Below, one piece after another: positions 58,550 to 64,000 of a stretch of 64,000 nt of DNA; position 1 is the stretch's first letter; each line of letters begins with the position of its first letter. The notes under the pieces were generated by a model. The model did no database searches. It was not told where the DNA came from and saw only the letters and a list, made by a program, of their open reading frames with translations. Location: NCBI RefSeq assembly GCF_019636135.1, contig NZ_JAHBYD010000007.1:97249-161248 (forward strand), given 5' to 3'. The position numbers and the translations under genes were made by a program. Origin of the DNA: Phenylobacterium sp. (GTDB lineage: Bacteria > Pseudomonadota > Alphaproteobacteria > Caulobacterales > Caulobacteraceae).

Positions 58550-59551
58550 TCACCAGGCCCCGATCTTCTGCGCCTCGTGGTGGCTGATCGGATGGCGGGC
58601 CTTCTTGTGATCCTCCTCGGCCAGGAAGCGGACGGCCTCCAGCGCGGCCATGCAGCCCATGCCGGCGGCGGTCACGGCCTGGCGGTAGAGGTCGTCGGTG
58701 ACGTCGCCGGCGGCGTAGACGCCCTCGACGGCGGTCGAGGCCGTGCCGGGCTTCACCTTCAGATAGCCCGAGGCGTCCATCTCCAACTGGCCCTTGAAGA
58801 GCTCGGAGGAGGGCGCATGGCCGATGGCGATGAAGACGCCGTCGGCGGCGACCGTCTGGGTCGCGCCCGTCTTGACGTTCTTGAGCCGCGCGCCGGTGAC
58901 GCCGAGCGGATCGGTGTCGCCCAGCACCTCGTCGACGACGCTGTCCCAGATCACCTCGATCTTGGGGTGGTTGAAGAGGCGCTCCTGCAGGATCTTCTCG
59001 GCCCGGAACTCGTTCTTGCGGTGTACGACGGTGACCTTGGCGGCGAAGTTGGTGAGGAAGAGGGCCTCTTCCACGGCCGTGTTGCCGCCGCCGACCACGA
59101 TCACGTTCTTGCCGCGATAGAAGAAGCCGTCGCAGGTGGCGCAGGCCGAGACGCCGAAGCCCTGGAACCTGCTCTCGGTCGGGAGGCCCAGCCACTTCGC
59201 CTGCGCGCCGGTGGCGATGATCAGGGTCTCGGCGAGCCAGACCTGGCCGCTGTCGGTCTCGAGGCGGAACGGGCGCTGGGAGAGGTCGGCCCTCGTCACG
59301 ATGTCGGTGACGATCTCGGCGCCCACGTGCCTGGCCTGGGCCTCCATCTGCTCCATCAGCCAGGGCCCCTGGATCACGTCGGCGAAGCCCGGATAGTTCT
59401 CGACGTCGGTGGTGATGGTGAGCTGGCCGCCGGGCTGGATGCCCTGGATCAGCACGGGCTTCAGAAGCGCGCGGGCGGCGTAGACGGCGGCGGTATAGCC
59501 GGCGGGGCCGGAGCCGACGATGAGGCAACGGACGGAGCGGGTCTCGGACAT
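58550..59551 (-). CDS. trxB: Thioredoxin reductase
   Basis: A 333-residue FAD/NADPH flavoprotein. The FAD loop is VGSGPAGYTAAVYAARA (residues 12-28); the redox pair is Cys137-Ala-Thr-Cys140 (SACATCDGFFYRGK); the NADPH loop is VVGGGNTAVEEALFL. The C-terminal GVYAAGDVTDDLYRQAVTAA binds FAD. It keeps thioredoxin reduced in the cytoplasm. The length is about 10-15 residues more than in E. coli, at the C-terminus. Confidence 0.96.
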   Translation of the reverse strand: MSETRSVRCLIVGSGPAGYTAAVYAARALLKPVLIQGIQPGGQLTITTDVENYPGFADVIQGPWLMEQMEAQARHVGAEIVTDIVTRADLSQRPFRLETDSGQVWLAETLIIATGAQAKWLGLPTESRFQGFGVSACATCDGFFYRGKNVIVVGGGNTAVEEALFLTNFAAKVTVVHRKNEFRAEKILQERLFNHPKIEVIWDSVVDEVLGDTDPLGVTGARLKNVKTGATQTVAADGVFIAIGHAPSSELFKGQLEMDASGYLKVKPGTASTAVEGVYAAGDVTDDLYRQAVTAAGMGCMAALEAVRFLAEEDHKKARHPISHHEAQKIGAW

Positions 59552-59639
59552 GGCCCCTATGTAGGCGAGATTCCGGACGGGAGCGACCTGTCGCCGTCAT
59601 GCCTCGACGGCCGGGGTGCGACGGAACGCGGAAACGAAG

Positions 59640-59665
59640 ACGCCCCGGCGGTGAAGCCGGGGCGT
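59640..59665 (-). terminator. Terminator hairpin of the TonB-receptor gene
   Basis: ACGCCCCGGC-N6-GCCGGGGCGT is a perfect 10-bp stem placed 27 bases after the receptor stop codon on the minus strand, followed in that direction by a partly T-rich CTTCGTTTCC. It likely ends the receptor transcript. Confidence 0.75.
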
Positions 59666-59691
59666 TTCCGTCTGGCCGAGCCGCGGTGGGA

Positions 59692-62355
59692 TCAGCGGAA
59701 GCGGTACTGCACCTCGAGGCTGTAGGTCCGGGGCAGGATGTAGGAGACCGTCTCGTTGACGCGGTTGAACAGCGGGTGGTTCACGTTGTTGCCCACCGCG
59801 TTGTTGCTGATCCGGCCGGCGCTGACGCCGGCCGAGCCACGCTGGTCGAAGACGTTCTTGATCGAGCCGATGACCGTGAAGCGGTCGTCCTTGTCGTTGT
59901 ACAGCATCCGGAAGTCGGTGGTGCCGTACGACTTGGCGCGGTTCGCGTAGGTGTTGAACACCGAGTAGTAGGTCGCCGCGCGCCACACGTAGGTCCCCGA
60001 GGCCGACAGGCGGCCGGAGGCGAGATCCCAGGTGTAGTTGGCGTTGACCGTGAACCGGTGCGGCGTCGAGGACGGCAGCTTGGCGCCGCTGATGTCCTGG
60101 TTGACGTTGACGAGCAGCGAGCAGGCTGCCGCGCCCGTGCCGGTCGGCGAGCGGCCGGGAATGCAGGCGTTGGCGGCCTGGGCCGAGGCCGGAGCGACCT
60201 TGGCGCCCGGCAGCAGGGCCAGCGGATCGTCCGGGTCGGGCGTGAACACGCCCTCTTTGATCCTGGCGTTCAGGTAGGAGTAGTTCGCCAGGATCTGCAG
60301 GCCGTCGATCGGCTGCCAGATCGTCTCGATCTCCAGGCCGTAGTTCTCGGCCTTGGGCACGTTGACGAAGCGGGTCTGGTTTGCGCCCACCGTCTCGTTG
60401 AAGAACGACAGCGGGATCTGGATGTCCTGGTAGTCGTAGTAGAAGGCCGAGACGTTGGTCTGCAGGCGCCCGCCGAACGTCTTCTTCAGGCCCAGCTCGT
60501 AGGCGTCGATGATCTCCTTCTCGGTGGTGACGAAGGTCTGGAGCGTCGTCGTTCCCGAATCGAAGCCGCCGGCCTTGTAGCCGCGCGAGTACTTTCCGTA
60601 GAGCAGGGTGTCCGGATCCGGCTTCCAGTCCACGCCGAAGGTGCCGGTCATCGCGCTCCAGTCGTAGTTCAGGAGGCGGTGGCGCAGGCCGGTCGTCGGG
60701 TCGGTGTAGATGCCGCCGACGCCGCCCACGACGGCCTTGTCGGTGACCTGCACGCCGTTGACGGTGGAGAAGCCCGGCGCAGCGACGTCGGTGACGTCGA
60801 CGGGGGCGATCAGCAGGCGGCTGATCGGGCAGACGGCCGACTGGTAGAGGCAGAAGAGCCGCGCGCCTTCGAACGAGGTCTTCTCGTCCTTGGTGTAGCG
60901 CAGGCCGCCCGTGACCTTGAACTGGTCGTTGATCTGCCAGTCGACCTGGCCGAATGCGGCGTAGGACTCGTTCTTGTTCTCCGACTCGCCCACCGCATAG
61001 CGGCGCAGCGGGTTCGGAGCGGCCGCCGTGCCGGTCTGGGTGACCGGCCGTTCGAAGCGCGCATCATCGGGGAAGCGGGCGTCGGACAGGCGGTAGTTGG
61101 AGCCTTCGCGATACTGGTAGACCCCTAGCAGCCACTGGACGGGGCCATCGGTGGTCGAGGCGATGTTCAGCTCGTTGGAGAACCACCAGACCTCTTCCTG
61201 GTACTGGTTATGCTGCCGCGGGAAGTAGATGAGGTTCTGCGCCGGGCGCGGGACGGCGCCGGCGGGCACCGCCGGCAGCGGCAGCAGGAACGGCGCCTGG
61301 CGCGACGTTCCGTCCAGGTCGGTCTGCAGGCGATAGTCGTAGTAGGTCTGGCCCGTGATGTACTTCACGTCGAACGTGTCGGCGTGGAAGGTCACGTTGA
61401 GGGTCGTCGTGTGGCTCTCGAGGTTGATGTAGTTGCCGTCGTCGGTGTCGAAGCAGAACTGGCAGGTGTTGCCCGGCAGCGCATTCGACGCCTGGCCGAA
61501 GCGCGCCGCGTTCGGGGTCAGCGGGGCCTGCAACGGCACGTCGGTGACGCCGAAGCCGTAGGTGGCGGTGGTGCGGCCGCCGGGGCCGCGGCCCAGGGTG
61601 TGCCATTCGGTCGTGGAATGCTTCAGCCACCACTCGAGCTTGCCGTCGCCGAAGTTGCCGTCGAGCTGGAACTCGCCCGTCCAGACGGTGCCGCGGTTGC
61701 CCTCGTCCTCGCCGTTCGGGTTGAGGTTCTTGAAGACCCCCTTGCCGATGTTGCCCCACGACGCCGCGAGGCGGCCGCGGACGTTGCCGAACAGCGGGCC
61801 CGAGACGGCGGCTTCGAGCGCCTTGGAATCATAGTTGCCGTAGAGACCGCGCGCCTCGGCGTAGAAGTCGTCGGTCGGCCGCTTGGAGACGATGTTCAGC
61901 GCGCCGCCGATGGCGTTCTTGCCGTAGAGCGTGCCCTGCGGGCCGCGCAGGACCTCGGTGCGCTCCAGGAACAGGGTGGACTGCGCGAACGCCGTCACCG
62001 ACGAGGTGTAGAAGCCGTCGTTGTACATGGCCACGCCGCCCTCGACGGAGCGGTTGTTCGAGAAGCGGCCGATGCCGCGCAGCGAGGCGCGGTCGTTGTT
62101 GGTGGAGTACGCCAGACCGGGCGTGAAGTTGGTGAGGTCCTGCACCGAGTTGATGCCGACCATTTCGCGCCGTTCGTCCGTGAACGCCGACACGGCCACA
62201 GGCACGTCCTGCAGCGATTGCTCCCGCTTTTCGGCGGTGACCACCAGCTCTTCGATCTCGTTGGCGCCGGATTGCGCGAAGGCCGCCGTGGCCGACATCG
62301 CGGTCGCTGTCGCGGCAAACGCGCACGACAATAGGATACTCTTTCGAGACAGCAT
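59692..62355 (-). CDS. TonB-dependent outer-membrane receptor
   Basis: An 887-residue receptor with a signal peptide (about 27 residues, ending in AAFAQ). The TonB-box region IEELVVTAEKREQSLQDVPV opens the plug, with GPQGTLYGKNAIGGALNIVS as a plug hallmark. The C-terminal beta-barrel ends in Phe-Arg (SLEVQYRFR). Its large barrel (about 690 residues) has Cys pairs (NTCQFCFD; LFCLYQSAVC; NACIPGRSPTGTGAAACS). The style fits the carbohydrate/aromatic-compound receptors plentiful in Caulobacterales and sphingomonads; the substrate is not known. No partner gene is adjacent. Confidence 0.94.
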   Translation of the reverse strand: MLSRKSILLSCAFAATATAMSATAAFAQSGANEIEELVVTAEKREQSLQDVPVAVSAFTDERREMVGINSVQDLTNFTPGLAYSTNNDRASLRGIGRFSNNRSVEGGVAMYNDGFYTSSVTAFAQSTLFLERTEVLRGPQGTLYGKNAIGGALNIVSKRPTDDFYAEARGLYGNYDSKALEAAVSGPLFGNVRGRLAASWGNIGKGVFKNLNPNGEDEGNRGTVWTGEFQLDGNFGDGKLEWWLKHSTTEWHTLGRGPGGRTTATYGFGVTDVPLQAPLTPNAARFGQASNALPGNTCQFCFDTDDGNYINLESHTTTLNVTFHADTFDVKYITGQTYYDYRLQTDLDGTSRQAPFLLPLPAVPAGAVPRPAQNLIYFPRQHNQYQEEVWWFSNELNIASTTDGPVQWLLGVYQYREGSNYRLSDARFPDDARFERPVTQTGTAAAPNPLRRYAVGESENKNESYAAFGQVDWQINDQFKVTGGLRYTKDEKTSFEGARLFCLYQSAVCPISRLLIAPVDVTDVAAPGFSTVNGVQVTDKAVVGGVGGIYTDPTTGLRHRLLNYDWSAMTGTFGVDWKPDPDTLLYGKYSRGYKAGGFDSGTTTLQTFVTTEKEIIDAYELGLKKTFGGRLQTNVSAFYYDYQDIQIPLSFFNETVGANQTRFVNVPKAENYGLEIETIWQPIDGLQILANYSYLNARIKEGVFTPDPDDPLALLPGAKVAPASAQAANACIPGRSPTGTGAAACSLLVNVNQDISGAKLPSSTPHRFTVNANYTWDLASGRLSASGTYVWRAATYYSVFNTYANRAKSYGTTDFRMLYNDKDDRFTVIGSIKNVFDQRGSAGVSAGRISNNAVGNNVNHPLFNRVNETVSYILPRTYSLEVQYRFR

Positions 62356-62379
62356 GTTTCCCCCAAGCCCGGTTTTGAC

Positions 62380-62397
62380 AGCGCCTTTTGTGGCGCT
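62380..62397 (-). promoter_or_regulatory. Small hairpin in the leader of the TonB-receptor gene
   Basis: AGCGCC-N6-GGCGCT forms a 6-bp stem 25-42 bases upstream of the receptor start. It could be part of the 5' leader and influence translation, or be a short operator. The intergenic region 62356-62587 has no gene; promoters for both divergent genes must be here, but I cannot fix their boxes. Confidence 0.35.
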
Positions 62398-62551
62398 TGG
62401 ATTCGAATGTCCGGCATGGCGGACGTGGCGTCAATGAGCCCGGCGTACGTCAGTTACGAATTGTTGCCGGGTGGTGATCTGAATACACGGTCTGCTCAAC
62501 GCCGCGAGAAGGGCCGCGCCCGCGACGAGCGGAAGGACTAGGCGCCGCCCG

Positions 62552-62580
62552 CCCGTTCGGGCCAGTCTGGCCTGAACGGG
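62552..62580 (+). promoter_or_regulatory. Hairpin overlapping the ribosome-binding site of the DUF2157 gene
   Basis: CCCGTTC-G-GGCCAG-T-CTGGCC-T-GAACGGG folds into a 13-bp stem with one internal mismatch and a one-base turn (more likely a larger loop in practice). The 3' arm ends in GGG, which is the start of the GGGGAGG ribosome-binding site at 62578-62584, 3 bases before the ATG. The fold would partly hide the ribosome-binding site. Confidence 0.55.
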
Positions 62581-62587
62581 GAGGCCC

Positions 62588-63685
62588 ATGGCGAGCTACC
62601 GCACGCGGCTGGAGCGCGACCTCGACGGCTGGATCGGGCAGGGCCTGGTCCCGGCCGAGAACCGCGCCGCGATCCTTGAGCAGGTGGGCGAGGCCCGGCG
62701 GCTGGATGCGGCCACCGCGCTGGGCATCGTCGGGGGCGTGCTGGCGGGTGTGGCGGTCATCGCGCTGGTGGCGGCCAACTGGTCGGACATCCCGCGCATC
62801 GCCCGCTTCGCCACGATCCTGGCGGCGTTCCTGGGCGTGGCGGGCGGCGGCGCCTGGGCGAGCGCGCGCGGGCGGCCCATCGTGAGCCAGGTGTGCCTCG
62901 TGGTGGCGGCGCTGGTGTTCGCCGCGGCGATCGGCCTGACGGGCCAGATCTTCGACATCGCGGGCGACCCGCAGGCCGCGCTGCGCGGCGCAGGGCTGGC
63001 GGCGGCGCTGCTGGCGGTGGCCGGCGGCTCGCCGTGGGCGGCGGCGCTGGCGCTGGTGTTCGTGGGGCTGGGCGAGACGGCGGGCTTTCGCCTGTTCGAC
63101 GGCGGCGGGCCGCCGTGGCCCTGGTGGATGACCCTGAGCGCGGCCGCCGGCGCGGCGCTGGCCCTGCGCTGGCGCTCCCAGCCGCTGGCGCATGCGGCGG
63201 GGGTGGCGACGAGCGTCGCGGTCGTCGAACTGTTCATCCGCATCGTGGCGACGTTCGAGAAGGGCCTTGGGCCGATGCTGGCCGTGGCGGTCGCCGCCGT
63301 CGGGCTGACGGCCGGCGGGCGCTGGGCGCGCGAGCGGTTCGCCCCGGCCGCGGGCGCGCTCTACGGGTGGTGGGCGTGGGCGGCGCTGGGCAGCGTCGGC
63401 GCGGCGGTGAGCGAGCTCAGCAGGATGAGCGGCCTCGCGCCGGGGATGCAGGGCGTGCCGACCAGCATGGCGATGCTGGCGGTCTCGGGGGCCGTGGTGG
63501 CGCTGGGGCGCGTCGACCGGCACGGCGGCGTGACCGCGGTGGGCGTGCTGGGCCTGCTGGGCTCGGGCGCGTCGCTGCTGATGAGCCTGGGCGTCGGGCT
63601 GATGACCTCGGCGGCGGTGTTCGCGGGGGCCGCGCTGCTGGCGCTGGCGGGGGCGCTGGCGCTGCGCGGAAGGACGCGGGCGTGA
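62588..63685 (+). CDS. DUF2157-domain membrane protein
   Basis: A 365-residue protein. The N-terminal about 45 residues (SYRTRLERDLDGWIGQGLVP) are a soluble helical part; the rest has about ten membrane segments rich in Ala/Gly/Val. ILAGVAVIALVAANWSDIPR-like sequence (VLAGVAVIALVAANWSDIPR) is the DUF2157 signature. Function unknown. It overlaps the next gene by four bases (GTGA). Pairing of DUF2157 with a GDYXXLXY protein is a recurrent arrangement. Confidence 0.88.
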   Translation: MASYRTRLERDLDGWIGQGLVPAENRAAILEQVGEARRLDAATALGIVGGVLAGVAVIALVAANWSDIPRIARFATILAAFLGVAGGGAWASARGRPIVSQVCLVVAALVFAAAIGLTGQIFDIAGDPQAALRGAGLAAALLAVAGGSPWAAALALVFVGLGETAGFRLFDGGGPPWPWWMTLSAAAGAALALRWRSQPLAHAAGVATSVAVVELFIRIVATFEKGLGPMLAVAVAAVGLTAGGRWARERFAPAAGALYGWWAWAALGSVGAAVSELSRMSGLAPGMQGVPTSMAMLAVSGAVVALGRVDRHGGVTAVGVLGLLGSGASLLMSLGVGLMTSAAVFAGAALLALAGALALRGRTRA

Positions 63686-64000
63686 AGGTCGCGGCGCCTC
63701 CCGTGCGGATCCTGGCGGCGGCCGGCGTGCTGGCGCTGCTGCTGGTGGGCGTTGTCGTGCGCGAGAACATGGCGCGCGACCGGGGCCAGGAGGTGCGGCT
63801 GGCGCTGGCGGGCTACGATCCGCGCAGCCTGCTCCAGGGGCACTATGTGCAGTTCCGGCTGCAGGAGACCCTCTCCGGCAGGGCGTGCCCGCCCGGCGTG
63901 CAGGAGGGCTACCGCCGGGGCAGGCCGGTCTGGATCGCGTTGCGGCGCGAGGGCGAGCACCATCGGACGGCCGGCGCGGGGCCGACGCGCGCGGTGGCGG
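63682..64000 (+). CDS. GDYXXLXY-domain protein, N-terminal part
   Basis: The gene starts with GTG at 63682 overlapping the DUF2157 stop and runs off the window end; 106 codons are visible. One membrane segment (about residues 9-26, ILAAAGVLALLLVGVVV) is followed by an extracytoplasmic region with GYDPRSLLQGHYVQFRL. This matches the GDYxxLxY motif in relaxed form (GHYVQF). It is the usual partner of DUF2157 membrane proteins. The function of the pair is unknown. Confidence 0.85.
   Translation, partial: MKVAAPPVRILAAAGVLALLLVGVVVRENMARDRGQEVRLALAGYDPRSLLQGHYVQFRLQETLSGRACPPGVQEGYRRGRPVWIALRREGEHHRTAGAGPTRAVA

Overview
The window is GC-rich (about 70%) DNA from an alphaproteobacterium, most probably of the Caulobacterales. 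A Phenylobacterium- or Caulobacter-like species is my inference. It rests on the flagellar gene order (flgF-flgG-flgA-flgH divergent from fliL-fliM; flgB-flgC-fliE divergent from fliO-fliP), on TTAA-type CtrA boxes beside those genes, on a PEPxxWA-CTERM protein and on TonB-receptor biology. Nearly all of the window is core chromosome. No rRNA, tRNA, CRISPR array, prophage or intact insertion sequence was seen.

Layout. 1-8700: the end of modB, then the rod-shape operon mreB-mreC-mreD-mrdA-mrdA-rodA, with two tandem, full-length, catalytically intact PBP2 genes. 8800-14060: a multi-helix membrane protein (possibly SLATT/DUF4231-like), then an SDR/isomerase/crotonase operon facing an HxlR regulator, and an exported protein of unknown function. 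14075-20500: a single-chain biotin-dependent acyl-CoA carboxylase, then a radical SAM protein and a UdgX uracil-DNA glycosylase fusion that form a DNA-repair pair. 20700-29200: assorted regulators, transporters and enzymes, including a resolvase-like protein that has lost its catalytic serine. 29240-34000: a MNT/HepT toxin-antitoxin pair, the isoprenoid operon xseB-ispA-dxs, and a PIN-toxin pair. 34028-48050: a secreted esterase, then the flagellar cluster, interrupted by a Phd/MazF-like toxin-antitoxin cassette. 48075-56250: sodC, an osmolyte ABC transporter with fused permease and binding protein, a PEP-CTERM protein and an EmrAB-type tripartite efflux operon. 56268-64000: acyl-CoA synthetase, GNAT, trxB, a TonB-dependent receptor, and a DUF2157 / GDYXXLXY membrane-protein pair cut by the window end.

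How the genes work together. The mre/mrd/rod operon is the lateral peptidoglycan synthesis machine. Isoprenoid genes (dxs, ispA) would supply the lipid carrier precursor. The flagellar genes supply basal-body rod, L-ring, export gate and switch parts. Their intergenic regions show a near-consensus sigma-54 promoter and CtrA-like boxes, consistent with the cell-cycle-controlled flagellar hierarchy of Caulobacter.

The main structural oddity is a dense set of palindromic intergenic repeats in at least four sequence families. One copy supplies the ribosome-binding site of mreC, and another is inserted in frame inside the UdgX gene. The most interesting items are the tandem PBP2 genes, the repeat inside the UdgX fusion, the recombinase-derived putative regulator and the toxin-antitoxin cassette inside the flagellar cluster. 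I did not find a system that I can defend as wholly undescribed.
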